Origin: Aquilaria yunnanensis
Taxonomy: Eukaryota > Streptophyta > Magnoliopsida > Malvales > Thymelaeaceae
Direction of reading: 5' to 3'
NCBI GenBank assembly: GCA_039654915.1
Contig: CM077599.1
Span: 27,217,501 to 27,281,500, forward strand
DNA: 64,000 nt
Shown piece after piece: positions 34,061 through 45,400 of this stretch. The position numbers and the translations under genes are program-made. Every line of letters begins with the position of its first letter. Position 1 is the first letter of the stretch. Under the pieces are notes generated by a model. That model was not told where the DNA came from and made no database searches. It saw nothing but the letters and a program-made list of their open reading frames with translations.

Positions 34061-34581
34061 ACCTCGAGCGAAATTTATATGAAAGCAATTAGAATTGAAA
34101 TAATTTTCTTCGAAAGTGTGAATTTGCATAATAGGCGAGTGCGAAACTTTAGACTTCGATAAAATGAGTGAATCTTGATGATGACAATATCGCTAACAAA
34201 TTATGTAAATGGAACGGATGTTTGGAATCAATATTCAAGGTTCATCTAATATTTTCTTCAGTAAATATAGATTCCCTTGTGAGATATGTCATCCGAATAA
34301 GGTTAAAACTTAACTACCCCAAAATGTTATGCCTAGTAGATCTAATAGGATGCGTCTCAAGAGTAACAAAAATTACTCTTTACTCAACCATTCCAACCTA
34401 AAGGCATTGTCCTATGGTTCTAATATCAGCATGGACGAAACTATCTTATAAAAAAAGAAATTCCTTGAAAAGAAAAACTGAAACGTGAAAGAAAATGCTG
34501 ATAATAAAACTAAAGGACAAGAAAAACGGATCAGATCGCTTCTTTCTTCCACAATACTTCAACAGGGTGAGTAGAGGACCA
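34061..34581 (-). other. 3' flank of LOG in RT-C
   Basis: Non-coding, homologous to 788-1294. It holds the plus-strand 77-codon frame 34168-34401, which I do not accept as a gene. Confidence 0.55.
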
Positions 34582-35211
34582 TTATGGGAGTGAACTGGTC
34601 GGGAAAGACTGTCGTGTCCAGTCTATCTGAATCATTGCTGGATCTGGTTCAGGAACAAAAGCTTGTATTTTATCTAGCAATTCTTCAGCAGTTGTTGCGG
34701 ATATTATGATTTGCCGTGCCACTCTTGATATGAAATTCTTCTGCATAGCATAATCCATAAAAGCTATCAGACCTGTAAAGAAATTGTTAACATTTAAAAG
34801 CCCAATGGGTTTCTTATGCAAATTAAGTTGGGCCATGGAAGCAATTTGAAAGACTTCTCCCAATGTGCCAAAACCACCTGGTAGAGCGATAAAAGCATCA
34901 GCATTTAAAAGCATTTGTAACACACGTTCTTGCAAATTTTTAACCACTAATTCTTCTCCAATCGTGCCCCCAGAAATAAATTTCAGAGGTCCAGGGATAA
35001 TGCCCAGAACTTGACTTCCTCCTAGAGATGCTGCTGATGCTACACCTCCCATTAATCCGACACTACCTCCTCCATAAACTAAATGTATTTTTCGCTCAGC
35101 TAATACTCTACCCAAATGGTTGGCTGCCTTTAAATACTCTTCATCTTTTCCAGGAAAAGCCCCAGAAAATACACAAATACTTCGGGATTTACGAGTTGGG
35201 GTTTTCTCCAT
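34582..35211 (-). CDS. LOG-like: LOG-type cytokinin riboside 5'-monophosphate phosphoribohydrolase, RT-C copy
   Basis: A 209-codon intronless frame, nearly identical to the RT-A copy (one visible change in the core, Arg to Gln in the segment before IIISATT). YGGGSVGLMG and PGGFGTLGE are intact, so it is predicted to be active. The frame extends upstream to 35298, but the TATA-like CTATAAATATATCC lies about 40 bp upstream of the internal ATG, within that extension. It lies in the youngest element, with intact genes B and C upstream. Confidence 0.88.
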   Translation of the reverse strand: MEKTPTRKSRSICVFSGAFPGKDEEYLKAANHLGRVLAERKIHLVYGGGSVGLMGGVASAASLGGSQVLGIIPGPLKFISGGTIGEELVVKNLQERVLQMLLNADAFIALPGGFGTLGEVFQIASMAQLNLHKKPIGLLNVNNFFTGLIAFMDYAMQKNFISRVARQIIISATTAEELLDKIQAFVPEPDPAMIQIDWTRQSFPTSSLP

Positions 35212-35700
35212 TCCTATTCTTACCCTTGTGAGAAAAGAGGATATATTTATAGAGATGAAGAGATAAGGCAATAATTTTATTTTCAAGAATGGATACATTA
35301 TTGCCAGCTATTCACAGTAGTCACGAGTACGACTCTGGTCAGGTATGGGTACACTATCGTTAAAAGAGGAGGAAAATTTTTCAAAATAGCTGCTAGCATG
35401 TACAGTAGTCACTACTGTAGCTTACGTCAGGAGTGGGTACGTGATTGTTGGAAGAGAAGGAAAATTTCAAAAGTGGCAGCTATATACAGTAGTCCGTGTC
35501 AGGAGTGGGTATATTATTGCCAAAGGAGAAGGAAAATTTCGAAAGCGACAGCTAGCATGTACAGTATCGTGACTATGGCTCATGTCAGGAGTGGATACAT
35601 TATCGCCGAAAGGGGAGGAAGATTTCAAAAGCGACAGCTAGCACGTACAGTAATCGTGACTTTGATCCTCGTCTTCCACTGGCTTTGCGTCCAGTAATGG
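35212..35700 (-). repeat. LOG upstream region and minisatellite (RT-C)
   Basis: It holds a TATA-like box close to the LOG ATG and about four copies of the roughly 87-bp unit (GCGACAGCTAGCATGTACAG, CAGGAGTGG). Homologous to 2012-2400 and 50170-50760. Confidence 0.65.
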
Positions 35701-35712
35701 CTTCAATGCTTT

Positions 35713-36261
35713 CTATGAATCGGTGATTTGCATCTCATCTAGCTTTCTCACAAACTGGCAAACAGGGTCGTTTAGGGTCAGATTCCCAAGACTGTAACGA
35801 TCTCGTTCTTTTTGGAAAATTATCCATAATCCAACAACCTCAAATTGCACTATTCCGCAAGAATGCGCTTCAAGAACCTCTCGAATATCTTCTAGAGATT
35901 CCTTACGCAAGCCATTCTTAATGAATCTTATTCTATCATTACGATTTCTGGTGATCACTCCTGCAGAACGACATTTATTGCCGCAAATCTACCATCCACA
36001 ATTATGACAAACGCCTAGCCTCTTTGCTCTTCTTTTTTTGGCATAAGCGCTTTTACCAAAGCCGGGCATACGGGGAAAGAACGCTTCTGGAACTTCACCA
36101 GCTGAACGAACCTTAGCTTCGATTAGCCACCGCACATTATCAGGAATGCCTTTGTGCATAAATACTCTGAATCGTTCACATCTAGCTTGATAAATCTTTT
36201 TAAGAACATTTATTGGGAAGGAAGGAAAATACTTTCGTAGGGCGGAAAGAAAAGATTCCAT
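35713..36261 (-). pseudogene. Cargo gene A, RT-C copy, nonsense inside the zinc cluster
   Basis: A 183-codon frame of the cysteine-rich family, with ATG at 36261 and natural stop at 35713. A tryptophan codon between the second and third cysteines has become TAG (35989-35991), so the product ends after CHNCGW with only half the cluster. The rest remains in frame. The break differs from that of RT-A, so the two losses are independent. Confidence 0.77.
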
Positions 36262-36485
36262 TGATGAAGGAGGTATTTAAGAGAAGAAAGAAATTAGTGA
36301 TTGTAGGAAACAGAAATAACTAACATATATTTATAGTGATGAAAGGGATAATGCGTTAATTACACTTGCAGAAGCAAGTACATTATTGTCAAAAGAAAAG
36401 ACAAATGACAGCTTATATGTACAGCAATCATGACTGTGGCTCTCATCTTCCCCTGATTTATGTCCAGTAATGGCTTCAATGCCTT

Positions 36486-37034
36486 CTATAAGTCGGGGAT
36501 TTGCTTCCCATCCAGTTTTCTTACAAACTGACAAACAGGATCGTTTAAAGTCACATTCCCAAGACTGTAACGGTTTCGTTCTTTATGGTAAGTCCTCCAT
36601 AAACTGATAATTTCACCTTGCACTTTTCCACAAGAATGCGTTTCAAGAGTTTCTCGGATATCTTCCAGAGATTCCTTACGCAGGCCATTCTTAATGAATT
36701 TTCTTTTATCTTCACGATTTATGGAGATGTATCCTAAAGAGCGACATTTAGTAATACAATTCCATCGCCCACATTTATAACACACGCCTAGTCTCTTTGC
36801 TCTTCGCCTTTTGGCATAACGGCTTTTACCTAAACCTGGCATGCGGGGCATAAATGCATCTGGAACTTCACCTGCCAAACGGACCTTAGCTTCAATTATC
36901 CACTGCACATTATCGGGAATGCCTTTGCATGTAAAAACTCTGATTCTTTCACATCTAGCAAGGTAGATCTTTTTAAGGACTTTTATTGGAAGGGAAGGAA
37001 AGTATTTTCGCAGTGCAGAAAGAGTAGAATCCAT
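36486..37034 (-). CDS. Cargo gene B, RT-C copy: carlavirus-NABP-like cysteine-rich basic protein, 182 residues
   Basis: An intact 182-residue protein. Residues 1-65 form a family-specific N-terminal part (SALRKYFPSLPI, then IIEAKVRLAGEVP). Residues 69-84 are the basic GKSRYAKRRRAKRLGV segment, Cys85, Cys88, Cys93 and Cys97 form a C-x2-C-x4-C-x3-C cluster, and GYISINREDKRKFIKNGL follows at 101-118. The order basic segment, cysteine cluster, then G-x-I-S-x-N...F-I-x-x-G is the pattern of carlavirus nucleic-acid-binding proteins (usually near 100-140 residues), here with longer ends. By analogy it should bind nucleic acid through zinc. Viral relatives can suppress RNA silencing or enter the nucleus; neither is shown here. 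It lies between genes A and C, all on the sense strand of the retroelement, with a TATA-like box about 80 bp upstream. Confidence 0.78.
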   Translation of the reverse strand: MDSTLSALRKYFPSLPIKVLKKIYLARCERIRVFTCKGIPDNVQWIIEAKVRLAGEVPDAFMPRMPGLGKSRYAKRRRAKRLGVCYKCGRWNCITKCRSLGYISINREDKRKFIKNGLRKESLEDIRETLETHSCGKVQGEIISLWRTYHKERNRYSLGNVTLNDPVCQFVRKLDGKQIPDL

Positions 37035-37280
37035 TGATGAGAGAAGAATTTGAGAGAAGAGGGAAATGAATCAGTTATTGTAGGAGACTGGAATAATCGA
37101 CTGGAAGAACATGCATTTATAGCGATGAAATGGATAACGTGTCGATTACACTTACGGGAGCAAATACGTTATTAAAAGAAAAATGGAAAATTTTAAATAT
37201 GATAAATTGTATGTACAGTGATTGTGACTGTGGCTCACATCTTCCACTGGTTTTACGTCCAGTAATGGGATTAACGGCTT

Positions 37281-37829
37281 CTATGAGTCGAGGATTTGCT
37301 TCCCATCCAGTTTTCTTACAAGCTGGCAAATAGGGTCGTTTAACGTCAGATTCCCGGGACTGTATCGTTCTCGTTCTTCATGAAAAATGCTCCATAAATC
37401 GAGAAGTTCACGTTGCACGGATCCACAAGAATGCGTCTCAAGAGTCAATTGGATATCATCCAATGAGTCCTTACTCAGGCCATTCTTAATGAATCGTATT
37501 TTATCTTCTCGATTATCAGAGATCATCCCTAAAGAACGACATTTAGTATTACAGGTCCAGCGTCCGCATTTATAACAGACGCCTAGTCTCCTCGCTCTTC
37601 GCTTTTTGGCATAAGAGCTTTTGCCTACACCAGGCATGTGAGACACAAATGCCTCTGGGATTTCACCTGCCAGACGAACCTTAGCTTCAATTAACCACCG
37701 CACATCTTCAGGGATTCCTTTATGCATCAGAGCTCTTAATCGTTCACAGCGAACTTGGTAGATCTTTTTGAGGATGTTCATTGGGAGAGAAGGAAAATAT
37801 TTTCGCAAGGCAGAAAAAGTTTGATCCAT
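37281..37829 (-). CDS. Cargo gene C, RT-C copy: carlavirus-NABP-like cysteine-rich protein, 182 residues
   Basis: The only intact copy of gene C. It has the same architecture as gene B: N-terminal SALRKYFPSLPMNILKKIY, basic GKSSYAKKRRARRLGVC, cluster CYKCGRWTCNTKC, then GMISDNREDKIRFIKNGL and a C-terminal NDPICQLVRKLDGKQ. It is the first cargo gene in the direction of transcription. No clear TATA box precedes it, so it may depend on the LTR transcript. About 230-250 bp of non-coding DNA separate it from gene B. Confidence 0.76.
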   Translation of the reverse strand: MDQTFSALRKYFPSLPMNILKKIYQVRCERLRALMHKGIPEDVRWLIEAKVRLAGEIPEAFVSHMPGVGKSSYAKKRRARRLGVCYKCGRWTCNTKCRSLGMISDNREDKIRFIKNGLSKDSLDDIQLTLETHSCGSVQRELLDLWSIFHEERERYSPGNLTLNDPICQLVRKLDGKQILDS

Positions 37830-40800
37830 TTTCTAGGAGAAAGTAAAAGAAATGAGGGAGGAAAGGATCAGTTATTATGGGCAACTGAGAGAACCGACTT
37901 GAGAGTCACGGAGTACCGTATCCGCCGCTTAACCGGAAAAGTGGATCCTACTTTATTTTGATGTGAATGATATTTCTTATCTTTGATATTCCATCCAGCT
38001 GACGTCGATCGAGTCCTTGATTATTGAATCTTTTGTCCGCTTTTGACAAAGTTTCAACGACAATATTTCTTGATGTCTGCCTTATCTTTGACCACAGCTA
38101 TCTCTTATCTTGGATGCTGCTAAGCTGGCATCAATCCTGTCCTACCAGGTGTAGTCTCGATTATTGAATCAATTGCCAGGATTTTGACAATATTGTCTAT
38201 TTTATATATATTTTTTTTTTGATATCTGCCTTATCCTTGGCTATAGCTATCTCTTATCTTGGATACTACTAGCTGGCGTCAATCCTATCCTTCCAGGTGT
38301 AGCCTCGATTATTGAATCGGTAGCCAAGCTTTTGACAATATTGTCTACTTTATCCTTGAATTCCTGATGCGGGTTGGTCCCGCATATTAGCTGTGTATCC
38401 AGTGATAGATTGGTAAGAACTGATGACATTGAGATCTTAGCTTATACTGCTGTAACTGTGCTGTGAATGTGATTCCCGTTTGGTCCTTGTTATGTAAAGG
38501 CTATGTATGCATGATATGAAATGCATGAATGTAGAGCATGTGTAACTAATGGCTTTTTTTTTTTTGTATGGATCTAGTTCTTTATGTCTTTGTTTTACTG
38601 GATCCTCTTTGTGATGGCCTTCTTGGACTATCATTGAATCTCTTTATGCTTTCCAGCTTTTGTTCGCTGCCTCAAAAGCCCAACTCTTTTCAAAATCCCC
38701 TTTCTTTGACTTGTTCTTGAATTTTGGCCTCAATTTCTTTAAAGTTGGCCCGCCTCATAATTTATATCTCTTTCGGGTACTCATTCATTGTCATGGATTT
38801 GATACCATCAAAGGCTTTACTTTCAATGTCTGCTTTGCCCCTTTTCTTGTGACCGTGCCGACACTTACTTATCCTCATGTTATAATCTGAATGATTGCTC
38901 TTCCTTGAACTCATGTTTTGATCCATAAGACTTGCCCCCTTGTCTATTGAACTTCTTTGTTGGCAGTACTCCTCTTACGCTTCGTAGAGACTACTTTGCC
39001 CCCCTGAATATGGTATTTATGTGGATAAAAGGTATCACCTCGCTTTTAACAGAAGGTCGAGCATTTCTAGACCTTTGTGATGGCACTTGATCGTAAATTT
39101 CTCTTACAAGAATCATATCTTATTAAAGAAAGACTCAAGCTATCTCCTCACTTTTAAGTCTACATACATTAATGAATAATGGTTTGGCCTTAAAGAAAAA
39201 CTTTCATCAATTTGCAAAGCTTGACAAAGTAATTTACGGTCTTTGTTTTCAATTAAAATATCCTGCCATTCTTCCCTTTCCAACTCGAAGACATAAACTG
39301 TGCAAGGCAATAAGGTATAAACATGATTCACAATAATAGCCTTTTAACTGAATGAGGATGATATCGAGAGGTAACTGTTAGGCGTGAGGAAAATTAAGTT
39401 CGAATGTTTTTTTTTTGTTTTGTTGTAGTCTTTTAGCTGAATGAGAATAATATTAAGAGGTAAATATTAGGTCTGAGTAAAGTTAAGTTTGAGTGGTGTG
39501 AAAGAATGGTCTTTTAATACTACTCGTGAGCAGTATTAAATAAGGTAGAAACAAGTTTCACAAAGATAGTCTTTTAGCTGAATGAGGATGATAAGTCTGA
39601 GGAAAGTTAAGTTTAAGTGGTTTGAAAGAAGAGTCTTTTAATACTACTCGTGAGCAGATTTGATTATGGTGAAAAACTCAATAGTGATGACTTCAAACTT
39701 GCCACCTTTTCCAGAAAGTTTGATCTCATCTGTTGCCCCCCAACTATCGTAATCTTTATGTACACTTGGTTTGAGGGTTACTTTTGTTTTCTAAACCGCC
39801 TTTGCAGGTTTTCAGTCTAGAATCGATAGCTCACTTTTTCTATCTTTTTTCTTTTGCTCTAGTTTGAGCCCTTTTTTTTCCTTTCTCTTTTTTTGTTTTT
39901 GTTTTTGTTTCCCTTTTTTTTTTTTTTGTGAGCTATGGTGATGACATACTTGATAACTCTCTTGAAGTGAGATGACTCAAGTGGCCTTGCTTGCTCGTGC
40001 TTGTTCTCAGTCCTTTTTGGTTTTGAATTTTCCCTGGTTGTTTTTTTTTATGGAAGGGACGAATTTCTCTTTCTTTTTGGAGTTTGTGTTGCAAAGAACT
40101 GAGATCATAGCCGTCTTGAAGTGAAATGATTCAAGTGGCCTTAGTTGCTTGTGTTTGCTCTCAGTCTTTTTTTTTTGTTTCGGATTTTCCCTTTAATGGC
40201 TTTTTGATGGAAGGGATGAACTTTTTCTTTTCGGAGTTTGTGTTACAGAAAACTGAGACCCTTTTTTTTTTTTTTTTTTTTTGAGCATTTATGAGAATTG
40301 GGAGGCCACTGAAGTCATTTAATATAAGAGCTACCTTGTTTGGAAACTAACCCCAAACTTCTTGCAAGGATGTTGATAACCACTGTGAATTCTTTTTGAG
40401 GGTTGAGGTGCAACATATGAAATCCTTCTTACTAGATTTGGCAGCACTTTCAAGATCATTACTATCAAATTTCCCTTAACTTTTTATTTTCACCCACGAG
40501 TAGTATCATTTAGAAAGCAAAGTATGATAGCGATAATGGATAGTATAATGGAAAGGAGTAAGAGATGGATGTAAAAACGGAATTTTTGGTAAGAAGTGGT
40601 GGAATGTGTAGGTGTAATAATTGAATTTTTGGTAAAAATTGGTAGAATGTGTAGAAGTAATAATGGGATTAAAAAGTGGTAGAATGCACACGCAACATCT
40701 TTTTGTTAGAGAACAAAAAGAATTACCGGTTGTCGAAAAGTAAAGTGCGATGGCAATAATGGATAGTATAATGGCAAAGAGTGTAAAAATGGAAAGTAGT

Positions 40801-41170
40801 AGAATGCACGCATCACATCTTTTTGTTGTACCAGAAAAAGAATAGCAGATGTCCACTTAACAAAGACTACACCCTAGATTCTGGACTAAATCTAGGAGAT
40901 TTTTACTATTAAATTACTTTTGCAAGCTTTCAAAGATACAAGTTTATTCAAAGGATTCCCTGTCATTCAAAAGTGTGTGCGGACTGTTAGGTCAGATCTG
41001 ACTTGGAGCCCTTCCAAAATTAATGTAATTCCAGCTCAAAATCTTCACTTTCAATTACCAATCACATCGGGCCTAGTAACTTGGACTCGGCCAACTGTTG
41101 GACCTTGAGTTTCAATATGACAGAATTTTCAGTTACATTTGGGATTTGGGTCACACCAACTTGGAAGAGA
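37830..41170 (-). other. Internal spacer of RT-C
   Basis: Homologous to 4571-7950, with repeated text around ATTGAATCAATTGCCA (38040-38360), poly-T runs and about two copies of the 124-bp repeat (39480-39660). The 63-codon frame is at 39140-39331. No pol domains were recognised. Confidence 0.65.
39140..39331 (-). CDS. Unrecognised 63-codon ORF in the spacer (RT-C)
   Basis: Third copy of the frame at 5897-6088, with the same stop. Not recognised, and only weak support as a gene. Confidence 0.2.
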   Translation of the reverse strand: MNHVYTLLPCTVYVFELEREEWQDILIENKDRKLLCQALQIDESFSLRPNHYSLMYVDLKVRR

Positions 41171-41173
41171 AGG

Positions 41174-41356
41174 TCACTTGGTATTTGCTACTATTGATAT
41201 AGATGATAGCAGAATGCCTTCTTTAGCAAAGACTGTGATTAACTTTCCTTCAAAAATGAATTTCATTTTTTGGTGTAATGAGGAGGGAACTGCTCCGGCC
41301 ATATTTTCTATCTTGGACTCTATATCTATGAGACGTCCTTCAGTTTGTTCTGTCAT
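41174..41356 (-). pseudogene. In-frame gag-protease remnant of RT-C (60 codons)
   Basis: The first 18 or so Gag residues (MTEQTEGRLIDIESKIEN) run straight into the last 42 residues of the protease region (MAGAVPSSLHQKMKFIFEGK...). Compared with the 732-codon ORF of RT-A, about 670 codons are missing, including the Cys-His clusters and the protease active site. The join lies at ATGGC, which occurs at both deletion ends in RT-A. RT-B carries the same join. Confidence 0.8.
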
Positions 41357-42382
41357 TAGTCTTGTTTGGAGCCGAGTTCGATATCGGTGTTGAGGTCCAA
41401 TTTTACCTTTTTAAAGTGAGATTCATTTTACTAGATTTTACATGTATATGATTGATGCAATGGATGCATGCAATACATAATGAGATTATGTTTTTTATCA
41501 AAATTTATATGCACGTGATTGATGTAATGGAATACATGCAATGAGATTATTTTTATCAGATTTTATATGCATGTGATTGATGTAATTGATGCATGCAATA
41601 AGATTATTTTTATCAGATTTTATATGCATGTGATTGATGTAATGGATTTATGCAATGAGTGAGCTTGATTATCAACTATTATGAAACTTCAAGACTTCTA
41701 GTTATTATTAAAAAGACCAAAAAGTTAGTATAATTTGATGCGTGGTTTTGATGCATGAAGAATAATTGCACAGAACGGAAGTATAACAAAAGAAAAATAA
41801 GGTTATTAACAAGTTAAATAGTAATTAACAACTCATGAAGTATTATGGATAAACAAGTTAAAACCATACGAAGAAAAGTGTAGAGTAACAACACAGCATA
41901 ACAAGGATATGCTTATGGCGTTGGTAAAATGGTAGAAATTCTATGGTCAGTTCTATGGTTAAGTGGGGAGTTCTATATGCATAAGGTGGTTTATCAAAAA
42001 GGCAAGGGATAGTTCCCGAATCCCGTCACTAAATTATAGTGACAGCCCGATTCCTTACCCTCTAGGGTTTATGTAAGGAATGGATTAATTCGAGTCGTAG
42101 CTTTTCGTGGGCCCATGCAGAGACTAACCGTCTCAGGAGGCAATACACTACTTTGCTACTTTGAAACCGGTGAAGGCTTGGAGACCATGGCCTCACAAGG
42201 ACAACAACACCAATTCCGCTTAGAAAGAATTGTGTTTGATTTGAGGAAGCTCGGGTATAGAGCTTTATATTGTGAATGCATTATGTATGTTTAGAATAAG
42301 TAAATATAACATATAAATTCACGTAAAAATAAACAAAACAGAACAAAATAAATCAACTTTTAGGCTTGACTCACTAACCAGG
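41357..42382 (-). other. 5' leader of RT-C
   Basis: It holds three to four units of the 62-bp minisatellite (41440-41670, with TGCAATGAGATTATTTTTAT), the hairpin at 42018-42053 and the ACCCTCTAGGGT palindrome next to it. No gene was recognised. Confidence 0.6.
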
Positions 42383-42401
42383 GTCCCCAGCGGAGTCGCC
42401 A
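42383..42401 (-). promoter_or_regulatory. Primer-binding site of RT-C
   Basis: TGGCGACTCCGCTGGGGAC on the minus strand, three bases from the 5' LTR end at 42405; identical to the RT-B site. Confidence 0.75.
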
Positions 42402-42404
42402 AGC

Positions 42405-45400
42405 TGTGGCAACGTGCGGGTCTTTTTCGGGAGTCGCCACCAATCGGTTTTCGCTCAGGTCGATTGGATACCTTAAAATATGGTCTGCGAGAGTTCGGGG
42501 ATCGGGAGTACGGTTACGCTAAAACAATATTGTTATAGCGCCCAAAATTGGCACCTTAGTTGATTTTAATTTTGTTTTACTTTGCTTAAAAAAAATTTTC
42601 AGTTAATTTAGATATTTTAACTGAATTAGTCGAAAATGTTGATTTTGGTAATTAATTCGGGTAAAATTTTATACTTCCGAACCATGGACTTTGCCGAGTC
42701 ATTTGGACACGGAAGATTTTGATTCCGAACCATGAACTCTGCCGAGTCATTTGGACACGGAATTTGGTGAAATTTTAAATAATTTTATCCATTTTGTAAA
42801 AATATGGATTTTTATCTTTTTATTTAATTTACATAGTTTTTTTTTTTTTAAAAAAGGTTGATATTTCCAAACCGTAGATCCTGCCGGATCATCCGGATAT
42901 GGAAATTAATTTAAATTTAACTATTTAATTATTATTTTATGGAATTAATTATTGGTTTAACTTATAAGTCTTTTTTATTAAATTTGTTAATGAAAAAAAA
43001 AAATCTTTCTTTTTTATATCTTATTATTCTTTTCTTTCTTTTCTTTTCTTTTCTTTATCTTTTTGATTTTTATCTTTCTCTTATCTTTCTTTTCTTTTTC
43101 TTATCTGATTTTTCTTGTTTAATGAAGGATATTTATTATTTAAAGAATTACTCAATTTATAAAAGAATTAAAAAAAAATAATTAATTTTTTATTTAATAA
43201 GAAGTTAATTTAAAGGAATCAAAGAGTTTAAAAATAAAAATCTTTGATCATGGTACGGGGCGTTGTTACTCAGCCAGACCCTCTTCACCAGGTGAAGCAG
43301 CTCAAAAGCGGGCACGAGACAGTTTCCAACCAATATACCATGAACTAAAATTTTTTTTTTTTTTTTTTTGACTTAACAACATGGTTCAGATTTATTTTAC
43401 ATATATATTTTTTTTATGGCTAATTTCTTTAAATGAAATGAGTTTAACCATTAAATAACAATAAATAAAGTGGAGGTTTTCTTCTTTTTTATTTTTTTTA
43501 TTTTTGTTATTTTTGAAATCATTTGACTAAGATTTTTATAAAGGAAACAAAAAGTTATATCTTTTCATTATTTTAAAAGAAATAAGTAAAATATTACTGA
43601 ATAAAATATTATCCTAAAATTTTTATTCTTTTTATTCTTTTCATTAATAAAGAAAGCTAAAAAGTTATATTTTATTAAATAATTAATATATTAGTCCAAA
43701 GTTTTTATTTTTAATAAAGAAAAATTTATTTGTATACTTTATTTAAAAATATTTCCAAGCCATGGATCCTGGCGGATCATTTGGACATGGAATTTAATTT
43801 TTAAAAATTTTTAATTTTTAATTATTAATTATTAATTTTAATTATAATTTTATTGGATTTTTCTTGAATTTTTAAATTTTAATATCATTACTTTAAAGAT
43901 ATGTTGAAAAGGAATTGATTTGTATATTTAGAATTATTTAATTATGTTTGTTTATTAATTTTAATAAAAGGGATAAAAAGTTAATTAATTTTTCTTATTG
44001 CTCCTTCAAGAAATAATAAAAGATAATTAGCTTTTTTTTTTTTTTTTAAAACATTTATGCTAGTCTTAAAGAATAAAATTAATCATTCACATAAAAGGAT
44101 TTTCTTTTAATTAGTTGTTATTTACTTATGTTTATTCAATTATTTTAGTAAAGGAATAAAAGATTAAATTTTTGTTGTTGTTCTCTTTTTTTTTTTAAGA
44201 AATATGTGTTTTAGAAATAACAAAAGATAATTGGCTTTTAAAAATGATTTTTAATTAACCTTAATAAATTATTCACATAAAATTCTTTCTTTCTTTTTTT
44301 TTTTATAATAACTAAATTTAAACACCTAAAAGAGACAATTAATAATAAAGTGGGGCTTTTTTGGCCATCCACAATAATTATAATAATAAAATAAAAAAAA
44401 TTAGTTGTTAACAACAATGATAAAAATTGTCAAAAGTTAGTAAAGTTAATGGTTAAAATTAATAATAACAATAATAAAAGTTAATGATGTTAATTGATTT
44501 AATCGTTAACAATAATAACAACAATAAAAATAAAAGTTAGTAACAATTATAACAATAATAAAAGATTAGTAAGTTAGTGACAATAATAATAATAAAGTTA
44601 GTAAGTTAGTAACAATAATAAAAAAGTAATAAAGTTAGTAAATTAGTAACAATAATAATAATAAAGTTAGTAGTTAGCACAGTTAATTGTTAGTATAGCA
44701 CAAATTAAATGGTTAGTGATAACAATAATAATGAAAGTTAGTAGTTAGCACAATTAATTGTTAGTATAGCACAAATTAAATGGTTAGTGATAACAATAAT
44801 AATGAAAGTTAGTGGTTAGCACAATTAATTGTTAGTATAGCACAAATTAAATGGTTAGTGATAACAATAATAATGAAAGTTAGTGGTTAGCACAATTAAT
44901 TGTTAGTATAGCACAAATTAAATGGTTAGTGATAACAATAATAATGAAAGTTAGTGGTTAGCACAATTAATTGTTAGTATAGCACAAATTAAATGGTTAG
45001 TGATAACAATAATAATGAAAGTTAGTGGTTAGCACAATTAATTATTAGTATAGCAAAAATTAAATGGTTAGTGATGTTAGTTGAGTTAGTAATTAGTTTA
45101 TGCAAAAATTAAATAGTTAGTAATCTGAATAGAATAATAATAATAATAACAATAATAATAATAATAATAATAAATATAAAGATTATTGTTAGTTCTGTAG
45201 AAATAAGAAAGGTTAGTGACTTGTATAAATAAAAAAATGGAGAATAAGAGAAGAATTGTACCGAGATTCTGAATCGACTTTTAGTCGAGTTGAGGATTCA
45301 CGAACGAATTTCATTATTAAATTTTTATTTTATTATTATTTTTTAAAAATAATTTCAATTAATATCCAAGCCATAGATTCTAACCGAATCATCTGGTCAT

